From: Acidobacteriota bacterium
GTDB lineage: Bacteria; Acidobacteriota; Terriglobia; 20CM-2-55-15
Direction: 5' to 3'
Length of the DNA: 11,496 nucleotides
Assembly: GCA_003222755.1 (NCBI GenBank)
Contig: QHXA01000061.1
Span: 26,631-38,126, forward strand
Each line of letters starts with the position of its first letter. The stretch's first letter is position 1. Made by a program: the position numbers and the translations under genes. The notes beneath the pieces are model-generated. The model had not been told where the DNA came from. It saw only the letters and a list, made by a program, of their open reading frames with translations, and did no database searches. This document shows positions 1 to 7,054 of the stretch, one piece after another.

Positions 1-753
1 ACGAACTTCGATCCGATGATGCCGTTCGAGGACCTGTGCCGCGAAATTGCGCGCCTCGGCGCCTACGGCGTCGATCTGGCTGGACCGAACGACTGGCCGA
101 CATTGAAGAAATATGGCCTGGTTCCCACCATGGGTGGGGCCGGCCCGATCGGTTTTGAAGACGGCGTGATTCGAAAGGAACTCCACGACAAGCTGGAGAA
201 GCCTTTTCACGACTGGATCGATCAATGCGCCGCCGGCGGATGCAAAGACATCATCAGTGTCGGCGGCAAGAAGAAGGGAATGTCGCATGAGCAAGGGCTG
301 GAAAACGCCACAGCCTTCTTCAATCGAGTGAAAGGCCACGCGGAAGACAAAGGCATCACCATCTGCATCGAGGTGATGAACAGCAAGTACGAAGACCAAC
401 GGCTCGGCCGCATCGACCAAATGTGCGATCACGTCTGGTGGGCCGCGGACCTCTGCAAGCGCGTGAACTCGCCCAGCATGAAATTCCTCTTCGACATTTA
501 CCATGTGCAAGTGATGGACGGAAACATCGTGGCAAGCATCCGCGAGAACATTCAGTCCATCGGGCATTTCCATACCGGCGGCGTTCCGGGCCGCAACGAA
601 CTCGATCAAACACAGGAGCTGAATTACCGGTTCATCGCGCAGGAAATCGCACAATTAGGCTTCAAAGGGTACGTCGCCCACGAGTACCGGCCAAAGCCCG
701 GCAAAGACCCGATCAAAGATTTCGCCGAGGCCATGGACATCATGGACGTGTAA
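1..753 (+). CDS. Sugar phosphate isomerase/epimerase (hydroxypyruvate isomerase-like), 5'-truncated
   Basis: The frame is open from base 1 (T-N-F-D-P-M-M-P-F...). The ATG at 16 has no ribosome site and lies inside this reading, so the gene very probably starts outside the window. The visible 250 residues look like an AP endonuclease family 2 TIM barrel, as in hydroxypyruvate isomerases and sugar epimerases. Counting from the Met at 16, likely metal ligands stand at strand ends: E119 (CIEVMN), D160 with H163 (FDIYHVQ), H186 (GHFHTGGVPGRNE) and E223 (AHEYRP). The E/D/H-or-Q/E set and the PGRNE loop are typical of the Hyi branch. Expected role: isomerisation or epimerisation of a small keto-acid or sugar. 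The substrate cannot be read from sequence. Many acidobacterial relatives carry an N-terminal Tat signal, which would lie in the missing part. The next gene is convergent, separated by a palindromic element. Confidence 0.85.
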   Translation, partial: TNFDPMMPFEDLCREIARLGAYGVDLAGPNDWPTLKKYGLVPTMGGAGPIGFEDGVIRKELHDKLEKPFHDWIDQCAAGGCKDIISVGGKKKGMSHEQGLENATAFFNRVKGHAEDKGITICIEVMNSKYEDQRLGRIDQMCDHVWWAADLCKRVNSPSMKFLFDIYHVQVMDGNIVASIRENIQSIGHFHTGGVPGRNELDQTQELNYRFIAQEIAQLGFKGYVAHEYRPKPGKDPIKDFAEAMDIMDV

Positions 754-758
754 GCAGG

Positions 759-869
759 GGTAATTCGGGGTCAGACGTCTAAATCACCTAAATTGCGCAA
801 TCAACGCCGGCAGGTTTGGAATTCCAGCACGCGAATTTAAGTGATTTAGACGTCTGACCCCGAATTACC
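759..869. repeat. Palindromic MITE/REP-like element with 29-bp perfect terminal arms
   Basis: The left arm 759-787 and right arm 841-869 are perfect inverted complements over 29 bp (core GGGGTCAGACGTCTAAATC). After one mismatch the pairing continues for 6 bp (789-794 with 834-839), leaving a loop of about 39 bases. There is no coding capacity. The right arm enters the 3' end of the M56 gene and its stop codon (865-867) lies inside the arm. From memory, arms of the type 'GGGGTCAGAC...' are scattered in soil bacterial genomes, often beside REP-associated IS200-like transposases, so this may be a non-autonomous copy; no transposase is present here. It sits between two converging genes and could serve as a bidirectional terminator. 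No target-site duplication is visible. Confidence 0.75.
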
Positions 870-2508
870 TCAGATTGAAGTTCACTTCGATCTTGAGCGA
901 TACGGCGACTGCCTCCCCATTTCGCATTCCTGGTTTGAATTTCCATTGCTGCAGAGCTTCGACTGCTTTCGCGGTAAGCCCATAATCGAGTTCTCGCAAG
1001 ACCTTATCCACCTTGAGGGTCCCATCTTTCTCGATCGTCGCGCTCACGACAACTGTGCCTTGATATCTGGCGTCGCGAGCTTCATCCGTGTACTGCGGTT
1101 CAACGCGCGAGATGATTGTGGGTGGCGTCACGCCAGGTCCGATCGTTATTGTCTCGTTGAATGAAGCCGGTATTTTGAAATCAACATCGACCTGCGTAAT
1201 GGCTTCAACGGGAGCACCGTTTCGGGTCGCCGGCGCAAATTTCCAGTCCAAAACGGCGCCGATTGCTCGTTCATCGAGCCCGTAGCCGAGCCGTTTAACG
1301 ACGCGGAGAATTTTGATCTTGCCCTCGAGATCCACTGCGGCTTCGAGCGTGACCGTGCCTTCGATGTGCGCTTTAAGAGCTTCATCGGTGTAAATCGGCG
1401 GTTTGGCGTCGCCATTGCCGATCCGAGTTCGCTGCGGAGCGGCTGCAGGTTGTGGCGCAGCTTTAGGTGCGGGTGCGGGGGGCGCAATTTTCGTCGCCGC
1501 AACAAAGACCGGAGGCAATGGCACGGCAGCCGTTACGCGGATTGCGGCAATCGAAGTCGTGAGCAGACTCGCAAACATACAGAGCAGGATCGTCCCTGGT
1601 GTGGACAGTGTTCGCCGGCGCACGCCGGAGTCGAGTATAGAAATCAGTCGAGTTTCGAGCTGCGTCGATTGCGCCATCGATACGGCTGCAAACGACAAAG
1701 AACGCGAGGCACGGAGGCCTCGAACAATTTGCACCAGGTGATCCGCATAATCTGTCGCTGTCGCTCCGAGGGTCAGCACATGATCATCACAGGCGCGTTC
1801 GCGCTCGATGCGGACGCGATGCGCCGCGTACCACACGAGTGGGTTGAACCAATGAAGGCTGCAAACGATTTGAATGAAAACCTGCATCAGCCCATCATTC
1901 CGCTTCACGTGCGCGAACTCATGCGCAAGGACGAGCCGGCGGCGCTTTTCGGACCATTCTCTAGCCGCGGAAGGCAACAGAATCGTGTGACGCAAAACGC
2001 CCCACGTCATGGGGGAAACGTGCTCGTTGCTGAACAGCAAACGAATCGAAGTTCGTATGCGGAACGTAAGGGACAGCTCCTTCATAAGCTCGCACCAACT
2101 GTCTCCGCGATCCGCAGCCGCAGTTTTAGCCATCCGCCTTACGTGGACTGTTCCGATTACAAGTCGCATTAATAAGAAGGTGACGCCGAAAACCCAGGCC
2201 AACGCGGCCGCAACGCCGGCGCTCAAGTATGTTGTCGAAGATTTGAGCCCCAGTTTCGCGCTCGCCGCAGCGCCTGCCAGATTCTGAATCGCTAAGAACG
2301 TCACGCTCGTGCTCGCCTGAGGCAATGCGGACCATTCGAATTGAGGCACGATCACAAGCGCAAGTGGTAGCAGCAGCACGCTAGCTATCGCGAGGACCCA
2401 CACGGCATGTCGCATTGATGCGGAGGCGCGACGCAGAAGGAGAGCCAGGACGGCCGTGCACAACAGAATGATGGTGGACTTGGCAATGACGTTCAAAGCG
2501 AAACTCAT
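865..2508 (-). CDS. BlaR1-like M56 family metallopeptidase with two TonB C-terminal domains
   Basis: 547 residues. Likely membrane segments are at about 3-25, 36-55, 97-120 and 304-325. The zinc-protease signature HEFAH is at 196-200, and E237 in the following E-R-A-C-D motif is the probable third ligand. An Ala/Pro-rich linker (about 330-360) leads to two tandem TonB_C-like domains, about 365-448 and 456-547, each with the pattern Y-T-D-E-A...G-T-V...W-K-F-x-P. The penicillin-sensor domain of true BlaR1 is absent, so the input signal is probably not a beta-lactam, or is sensed through partners. By analogy with BlaR1/MecR1 it would be an inner-membrane protease that relieves repression by the BlaI-type protein encoded just upstream. 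Its ATG overlaps the upstream TGA by 4 bp (ATGA), indicating translational coupling. The stop codon lies inside the palindromic element, so the C-terminus was probably shaped by that insertion. Confidence 0.9.
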   Translation of the reverse strand: MSFALNVIAKSTIILLCTAVLALLLRRASASMRHAVWVLAIASVLLLPLALVIVPQFEWSALPQASTSVTFLAIQNLAGAAASAKLGLKSSTTYLSAGVAAALAWVFGVTFLLMRLVIGTVHVRRMAKTAAADRGDSWCELMKELSLTFRIRTSIRLLFSNEHVSPMTWGVLRHTILLPSAAREWSEKRRRLVLAHEFAHVKRNDGLMQVFIQIVCSLHWFNPLVWYAAHRVRIERERACDDHVLTLGATATDYADHLVQIVRGLRASRSLSFAAVSMAQSTQLETRLISILDSGVRRRTLSTPGTILLCMFASLLTTSIAAIRVTAAVPLPPVFVAATKIAPPAPAPKAAPQPAAAPQRTRIGNGDAKPPIYTDEALKAHIEGTVTLEAAVDLEGKIKILRVVKRLGYGLDERAIGAVLDWKFAPATRNGAPVEAITQVDVDFKIPASFNETITIGPGVTPPTIISRVEPQYTDEARDARYQGTVVVSATIEKDGTLKVDKVLRELDYGLTAKAVEALQQWKFKPGMRNGEAVAVSLKIEVNFNLR

Positions 2509-2894
2509 TTTTTGTCTCCTTTGCGAGCCCTCTCGATTAGTTCTTGCAGGCGGTCCAATTCCGAATCCGAAAGCTTGGCAGATGACGCGTCGAGCAGCGC
2601 GGCCACAGCTTGTTCCGCAGATCCACCGAAGAACGTCTGCACGACATGCCGCATCGCGGATCGCTTGGCCTTGTCTGCCGGTACGGTCGGCATGAACACG
2701 TACTTGCCTTCGCTCTCCTCGTGCTTAATGTGCCCCTTCTGCTCCAAAATCCGAAGCAGCGCGCGCACCGCGGAATAGCTCGGCGGCTGCGGGATGTTCT
2801 CCAGGACCTCGGCCGCAGTGGCCGAGCCCTTGCGATAAAGAACGTCCATGATCTGTCGTTCCCGCCGGCTCAAGTGAAGATGTGGGAGTGTCAT
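2505..2894 (-). CDS. BlaI/MecI/CopY family transcriptional repressor
   Basis: 129 residues, normal length for the family. The N-terminal winged helix has the usual pattern: L-S-R-R-E-R-Q-I-M-D-V-L-Y (8-20), A-A-E-V-L (27-31), recognition helix S-Y-S-A-V-R-A-L-L (39-47) and E-Q-K-G-H-I (51-56). The C-terminal half (about 80-127) is the helical dimerisation part, followed by a Lys-rich tail. It should bind TGCTA-N6-TAGCA palindromes as a dimer and repress its own operon until the M56 protease acts. The ATG at 2894 is preferred: it begins the conserved domain and lies only 2 bp from an operator palindrome. No Shine-Dalgarno is visible, so the message may be leaderless. The gene is first in a two-gene operon with the M56 peptidase. 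Confidence 0.93.
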   Translation of the reverse strand: MTLPHLHLSRRERQIMDVLYRKGSATAAEVLENIPQPPSYSAVRALLRILEQKGHIKHEESEGKYVFMPTVPADKAKRSAMRHVVQTFFGGSAEQAVAALLDASSAKLSDSELDRLQELIERARKGDKK

Positions 2895-2896
2895 GA

Positions 2897-2912
2897 TGCT
2901 AAAAAACTAGCA
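2897..2912. promoter_or_regulatory. BlaI-type operator O1
   Basis: TGCTA-AAAAAC-TAGCA is a perfect 5-bp inverted repeat with a 6-bp spacer, ending 2 bp before the repressor start codon. Its half-sites and spacing equal those of the second palindrome at 2942-2957. BlaI/MecI operators known from firmicutes and mycobacteria are palindromes of the same architecture (TACTA...TAGTA-like). Bound repressor would cover the predicted -10 and start region. Confidence 0.75.
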
Positions 2913-2933
2913 CCGACGGGGAAGTCGCGTCAA
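2904..2933 (-). promoter_or_regulatory. Putative promoter of the blaI-type/M56 operon
   Basis: On the minus strand a -35-like TTGACG (2933-2928) is followed after 18 bp by a weak -10-like TAGTTT (2909-2904) that lies inside operator O1. This places the transcription start at or just before the ATG at 2894, so the message would be leaderless or nearly so. That agrees with the missing Shine-Dalgarno. The -35 is a good match; the -10 is poor. Confidence 0.4.
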
Positions 2934-2941
2934 CGGAAAAG

Positions 2942-2957
2942 TGCTAATTTTTTAGCA
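2942..2957. promoter_or_regulatory. BlaI-type operator O2
   Basis: TGCTAA-TTTT-TTAGCA is a perfect 6-bp inverted repeat sharing the TGCTA-N6-TAGCA pattern of O1. Centre-to-centre distance to O1 is 45 bp. It lies upstream of the putative -35. Two boxes flanking the promoter suggest cooperative or looping repression (inference). Confidence 0.7.
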
Positions 2958-2965
2958 GGATTTTC

Positions 2966-3024
2966 GCACCGCGGAGCGGTGCTGGGAAATTCGCCAGGGG
3001 TACGCGTTTTATGCGTACCGCTGG
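2966..3024. other. Two strong hairpins in the 3' region of the five-gene run
   Basis: The stretch 2958-3133 has no gene. Hairpin A is GCACCGC-GGA-GCGGTGC (2966-2982). Hairpin B (2994-3024) pairs CCAG-G-GGTACGC with GCGTACC-G-CTGG around the loop GTTTTAT: 11 pairs with one G/G mismatch. A further 10-bp segment (GCACCGCGGA, 2966-2975) recurs inverted at 3081-3090, so alternative folds are possible. They lie downstream of the minus-strand gene ending at 3134 and may end or protect its transcript. No U-tract follows either stem, so a classical intrinsic terminator is not supported. Confidence 0.45.
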
Positions 3025-3133
3025 AATACTTCGACACTCTGGAATCCGCACCATGAAAGGGTGTCGCGGTTGGGGTGCGATCCGCGGTGCCGAAGCGTCT
3101 GTCCTTCAGCAACACTCCGGTTTTGCGTTCCGC

Positions 3134-4027
3134 CTATTTGCTGCGGGTTTCGTCCAGATCGAAGCGTTCGGAGTCTCTTTCGTTATCGTGACAGAAGTAC
3201 TCGTGGATCTCGCCGCCAGGCGAATTGTCGTAGTTGACGGTCTGCCACGGGATCAGCCAACCCCCAGACCACGGGCGCGTATAAGCGCCCTTATCGTCGA
3301 TGGTCACTTCATACTTCAGGCTATTGTAATTCACACGTGTGAACCGTTCGACGAGGTGGAGAAAACGGGTGTGCGGCAACCCGCCTCGGATGACCCAGAA
3401 TCTTTCGTTGAATCCGACGGTATCGACGACCAGCGTTTCGCCTTCCCAGTGGCCGATGGAATCACCGAAGTAACTGGGAACGATTTGGTCTTCCGGAGGA
3501 TGTTTTCGGCCGGGCTCCATCGCGATTCTGCGCCAGTCGCGGTTTTCGCCGGAGATCAGAAAGATCCGGTTCAGTTCCGGCTGGTCCACGATGTTCAACC
3601 CATTTGGAACGGTAAAGAAGCGCATGCCGCCTGCGGGATAGCAACGCGCATGCGGATCATCTAAGCCCTGTCGAGATTGGCGATATTCGTAAACAGAGCG
3701 CGCCCAATCCTGGAAGGGAACTTCGTCGAGGGTGAGGTTGGTCGGCAGAGCCGACCCATTGCGTCCCACCACGTTACCTTGCATGACATTCCAAAAGCCT
3801 TTCTGGCCGGGAGCCGCATCCAGATTCACGCGACCGTCCGGCCAGCGAGGCGTGGGCGCCGAGGGCTGGGCTGCACCACGTCCGCCGCGTCCGCCACGCG
3901 CGCCACCTGCGCCGCGCTGGCCGCCGCGCGCGCCTGCTCCCGCGTCTTGCGCGGTTAATGCGAATGGCAGCAAGAAGAGGCCGAGTACGCCCGTAATAAT
4001 CACAATGTGTAGCCGATGATTTCGCAT
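3134..4027 (-). CDS. Exported protein of unknown function, DUF6152-associated, Gly/Arg-rich linker
   Basis: 297 residues from the ATG at 4027, chosen because AAGGAG lies 8 nt upstream and a clear signal peptide follows (hydrophobic core about 8-24, cleavage near A-L-T-A-Q at 23-27). A longer frame to 4147 exists but lacks these and would overlap the upstream gene. Residues about 30-56 are an Ala/Gly/Arg low-complexity linker. The folded part (about 60-297) carries G-D-S-I-G-H-W-E-G-E-T-L-V-V-D (188-202), L-H-L-V-E-R-F (223-229) and Y-T-R-P-W (249-253). I recognise this conserved set from unannotated secreted proteins of Acidobacteriota and some Proteobacteria, often next to DUF6152 genes. No catalytic residues are known to me. 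It lies 22 bp after the DUF6152 gene, last in the run. Confidence 0.8.
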   Translation of the reverse strand: MRNHRLHIVIITGVLGLFLLPFALTAQDAGAGARGGQRGAGGARGGRGGRGAAQPSAPTPRWPDGRVNLDAAPGQKGFWNVMQGNVVGRNGSALPTNLTLDEVPFQDWARSVYEYRQSRQGLDDPHARCYPAGGMRFFTVPNGLNIVDQPELNRIFLISGENRDWRRIAMEPGRKHPPEDQIVPSYFGDSIGHWEGETLVVDTVGFNERFWVIRGGLPHTRFLHLVERFTRVNYNSLKYEVTIDDKGAYTRPWSGGWLIPWQTVNYDNSPGGEIHEYFCHDNERDSERFDLDETRSK

Positions 4028-4049
4028 TTCGAGTCTCCTTACCGCTGGC

Positions 4050-4466
4050 CTATTGTTCCGGGACTTGTCCTTCACTCGATCCGGCTCCCAGTTTCTTGCC
4101 GGTCGCGGCGAGCGTAACCGATCGGGCATTGCCGTGCGGGGCTCCACTCTTGGCTCGGGTTCCTTCGACGATGACGAGATCTCCGATCTTCATTGAATTG
4201 CGTGTCCAGCCGTTCCGTTGGATCACAGCCGGCGCACCCATTTCAAAAGCCCAGTTGGTGATCTTGCCGGTCTGCTCGTCCCTGACATCGATGTAGAAGT
4301 AGACGTGCGGGTTCATCCACTCTACCTTGGTCACGGCGCCCTTGATGTTGATCGGCTGTTTGCTGTCATATTCAGCGGCGAAGGAATGATGCGCCAACAA
4401 CGGGGTCGCCAGCGCTGCCGCTATGATCAACGCCAGAGCGAAAAAACCAATCCTGCTACAGGTCAT
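4050..4466 (-). CDS. DUF6152 family exported protein
   Basis: 138 residues. The N-terminus is a signal peptide (hydrophobic core about 7-22, cleavage near L-L-A-H at 23-26), then the family hallmark H-H-S-F-A-A-E-Y-D (26-34). The rest is a small beta-rich domain with K-G-A-V-T-K-V-E-W-M-N-P-H-V-Y (43-57), recognisable as DUF6152; its function is not established. A GAGGAGAT ribosome site precedes the ATG at 4466. It sits between two other exported proteins, with spacings of 33 bp upstream and 22 bp downstream, and follows the IorAB-like oxidoreductase genes, so all products of the run should reach the periplasm. The conserved His pair suggests metal or haem-type chemistry, but that is inference. 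Confidence 0.85.
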   Translation of the reverse strand: MTCSRIGFFALALIIAAALATPLLAHHSFAAEYDSKQPINIKGAVTKVEWMNPHVYFYIDVRDEQTGKITNWAFEMGAPAVIQRNGWTRNSMKIGDLVIVEGTRAKSGAPHGNARSVTLAATGKKLGAGSSEGQVPEQ

Positions 4467-4499
4467 GGTGATATCTCCTCGACTGTGTTTTGTCGAACT

Positions 4500-4910
4500 T
4501 TAATAATCCCGATCTCTTGTTAATTTGAAATCGCCTTTTGTTGCGCCACAGGTATACGTTCCTGTGAGTGTGCGACGGTCAGAGCCGAGCTTGTCGATTT
4601 TCCCATCGATCAAACAACGGGCTGTGCTGCCGGATTTCTCCTTCCGGTCGATCTCGAAATGGACTGTCCAATCTTTCGGATTTAGCTTTGCGTTCTGCAG
4701 CGGCATCTGCTCGAATCCCGGATTAACGACACCGCTGATAGCCTTACCATCCCAGTCCATTATCAGCGTGAAGTCAGTTCGGTCTGTGGTACTCGTGCCC
4801 CAGTTCCCGTGCCAGGACCCAACCAACGGGTGGCCTTCCTGAGCAAAGACCGGCGCTGCAATGATCATGCACGCAAAAACAAAACATATGTAAAACGCTC
4901 TCGCCTGCAT
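4500..4910 (-). CDS. Small exported beta-rich protein, unknown function
   Basis: 136 residues with a signal peptide (core about 7-20, cleavage near V-F-A-Q at 21-24). The mature part reads as alternating strands beginning L-V-G-S-W-H-G-N-W (29-37), then D-F-T-L-I-M-D-W-D-G (46-55) and a C-terminal T-L-T-G-T-Y-T-C-G (114-122). This resembles the opening of lipocalin-like or calycin-type small barrels; that is a fold guess, not a family match. Two cysteines (C99, C121) could form a disulfide. A strong GAGGAGG site precedes the ATG at 4910. It follows the molybdopterin subunit by 26 bp and belongs to the same minus-strand run. Confidence 0.8.
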   Translation of the reverse strand: MQARAFYICFVFACMIIAAPVFAQEGHPLVGSWHGNWGTSTTDRTDFTLIMDWDGKAISGVVNPGFEQMPLQNAKLNPKDWTVHFEIDRKEKSGSTARCLIDGKIDKLGSDRRTLTGTYTCGATKGDFKLTRDRDY

Positions 4911-4936
4911 TAATCCTCCTCATCGGTGAATGGATT

Positions 4937-7042
4937 TCACAGCTTCAACGGGACGCGCCGCAATCGCATGCCGGTCGCGTCAAAAACCGCATTCGCCAAT
5001 GCGGCTGCCACGGGCGCCGTGGCCGCCTCGCCTGCGCCCATGGGAGGCAGCATTGGGCGATCAATGAGAGCAACTTCGACCGTGGGCACTTCCGGAAAAC
5101 TCAGGATTGGATAGCTCTTCCAGTCTACGCTCGTCACGCGCGACCGGTCGAAAGTCGTTTCCTCGTGAAGAGTGCGGCCAAGCGTTTGCAGGATACAGCC
5201 TTCGATTTGATTGCGGAGGCCATCCGGATTGATGACCAGTCCACAGTCATGCGCGCAAGTGATTCGCCGCACATTGACCTTCCCGGTCGAGCGATCGACG
5301 GCTACGTCCATGGCCATCGCGACGTAGTTTTCCATTTGTTTGTACCGTACGTATGCCATGCCGCGGCCAACGCGGAGATTGCCCTGTTGCGGTCTCGAAT
5401 TCGGTGAAGGCCGCGCTTCCCAGCCGATCATCTCGGTCGCACGCTTGATTACATCCACCGCCCGCGGGTCCGTGAGTCCGCGCAAGCGAAACTCGACGGG
5501 ATCGATTGCGGCTGCCGCAGCAAGCTCATCCGTGAAGCTCTCCACCGCAAAAACGTTCGCGATTTTTCCGGGCGCGCGAAGATTCGAAAGCCGCAGCGGT
5601 GTGTCCTTGAGCCAGTGGACAACAACTCTCACATTCGGTGCGGCATAAGGTGGATCACCATTCTGCGAGATCTGACCTGCCGTGCGGCCGTGCGGCTGTG
5701 GAATGCCGGCATCATCGGCTGCGAGCAGCGGCCGGCTGCCCTGCACATTCCCGGGCAGCCACATCTGTGTGTCCCAGGCTGCAATCCGATTTTCCGCATC
5801 AAGGCCCCCACGGATTTCCAACAGTTGTGGCGGGCCTTTCGGATCCCAGCCATGTTCATCTTCGCGCATCCATTGCACGCGGACAGGCTTGCCGACCGCT
5901 CTCGAGAGTAGAAGCGCGTCCGCAGCTGCGTCATCGTTGCCATTGCTGCCGTATGAGCCTGAGCCGTCCAGAAAGATCACCCGCAGTTTGTCCTCAGCAA
6001 TGCCAAAAACGCGCGCGAAGTTTGCCCGCAAGCCATGCGGTCCTTGAGAGGCGCTCCAGATCGTGGTTCCTTCGGGCCGAAAATCCACCGTAGCGCACGA
6101 CGGGCCGAGCGACGCGTGACTCTGGAAAGGCCACCAGTACGTTGCTGAAAGTTGCTTCGCTGTGACAGCGAGCGCAGCGGCCGGATCACCGCGATTGACG
6201 AGCGTTTCGTCGCGTTCTACGGCGCTCGCTCGCACGTGCCGGTCCAGCATGTCGCTTCCAGGAAGCGTCTGCGATTCGCTCCAGGTCGTCTTGAGTGATT
6301 TGGCCGCGCGAACGGCAGCCCATTCGTCATTCGCTACGATGCCCAGAAAGTTTTGAATCCGAACGATCCGCGCATCAGGGATGCTGCGAATCGATGCCTC
6401 GTCTACCGATATCAGCTTCGCTCCAATGGAAGGGGGACGAATCACGCGCCCATGCAACATTCCGGCAACTGAGAAGTCCTGAACGAAGACAGTCGTTCCT
6501 GTGCACTTCTTTCGAACTTCGGGACGCAGTACCGGTTTGCCGACGACGGTGTAGCTGGACGGGTTCTTGAGAGGGGCTTTTGGATCGACCTTCAGGTCGA
6601 GGCGCTTGCCGCCAGCTATGGCGCCGACGTTTGTCATGTCTGCATTCACGCCAAGCTTCAACAGCGCCTGGCGTGCAGTGGCCGCCGCTTGACGCAATTC
6701 CACTCCGCCGCGTGTGATGCCGGTGCTGCCTCCCGTGCCTCCCTGGTCGGGCGTAAGAGCCGTATCGCCTTCGACGACGCTGATGCGATCCACTGGGATG
6801 CCAAGCTCTTCGGCAACCATCTGCGCCATCGCAATATTCAGGCCGGTGCCCACATCAACCTTACTTGTATAGATCGTGACGGCGCCGTCCGCGTGAATGG
6901 CAAGGAAGCTGTCGACCTCACGAGGATCGATGGGTTTGCCGGGATTGGTAGTTTGCGGTGCGGCCGTCTCTGGCATCACTCCGTCGAAAGCGAAGCTCAC
7001 GACGACGACGCTGCTGGTTCTTAGAAAATCTCGCCTGTTCAT
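4937..7042 (-). CDS. Xanthine dehydrogenase family, molybdopterin-binding subunit (IorB/aldehyde oxidase-like), Tat-exported
   Basis: 701 residues. The N-terminus M-N-R-R-D-F-L-R with a following hydrophobic stretch (about 9-20) is a twin-arginine signal, so the enzyme acts in the periplasm. It resembles the beta subunit of isoquinoline 1-oxidoreductase and related membrane-side aldehyde dehydrogenases. Molybdenum-cofactor-site motifs are G-S-G-S-Y-G-S-N-G-N-D-D (360-371), N-L-R-A-P-G-K (487-493) and H-D-C-G-L-V-I-N-P-D (598-607). The probable catalytic base is E672 in G-A-G-E-A-A-T. The partner 2Fe-2S subunit is encoded 12 bp upstream. The reaction should be a hydroxylation or aldehyde oxidation with electrons leaving through the iron-sulfur subunit; the substrate cannot be deduced. 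An AAAGGAG site supports the ATG at 7042. No cytochrome c acceptor gene is seen nearby, though related systems often have one. Confidence 0.92.
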   Translation of the reverse strand: MNRRDFLRTSSVVVVSFAFDGVMPETAAPQTTNPGKPIDPREVDSFLAIHADGAVTIYTSKVDVGTGLNIAMAQMVAEELGIPVDRISVVEGDTALTPDQGGTGGSTGITRGGVELRQAAATARQALLKLGVNADMTNVGAIAGGKRLDLKVDPKAPLKNPSSYTVVGKPVLRPEVRKKCTGTTVFVQDFSVAGMLHGRVIRPPSIGAKLISVDEASIRSIPDARIVRIQNFLGIVANDEWAAVRAAKSLKTTWSESQTLPGSDMLDRHVRASAVERDETLVNRGDPAAALAVTAKQLSATYWWPFQSHASLGPSCATVDFRPEGTTIWSASQGPHGLRANFARVFGIAEDKLRVIFLDGSGSYGSNGNDDAAADALLLSRAVGKPVRVQWMREDEHGWDPKGPPQLLEIRGGLDAENRIAAWDTQMWLPGNVQGSRPLLAADDAGIPQPHGRTAGQISQNGDPPYAAPNVRVVVHWLKDTPLRLSNLRAPGKIANVFAVESFTDELAAAAAIDPVEFRLRGLTDPRAVDVIKRATEMIGWEARPSPNSRPQQGNLRVGRGMAYVRYKQMENYVAMAMDVAVDRSTGKVNVRRITCAHDCGLVINPDGLRNQIEGCILQTLGRTLHEETTFDRSRVTSVDWKSYPILSFPEVPTVEVALIDRPMLPPMGAGEAATAPVAAALANAVFDATGMRLRRVPLKL

Positions 7043-7054
7043 CGCAATCTCCTT

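Noticed and set aside
1366..2172. Long plus-strand open frame (268 codons)
   Set aside because: Antisense to the M56 gene, which has clear motifs. The composition is Arg/His-rich as expected for a shadow frame.
3011..3664. Plus-strand open frame (217 codons)
   Set aside because: Antisense to the conserved exported protein at 3134-4027; no ribosome site and no family features.
4028..4147. N-terminal extension of the exported protein ending at 3134
   Set aside because: It would put 40 charged residues before a good signal peptide and overlap the DUF6152 gene; AAGGAG points to the ATG at 4027.
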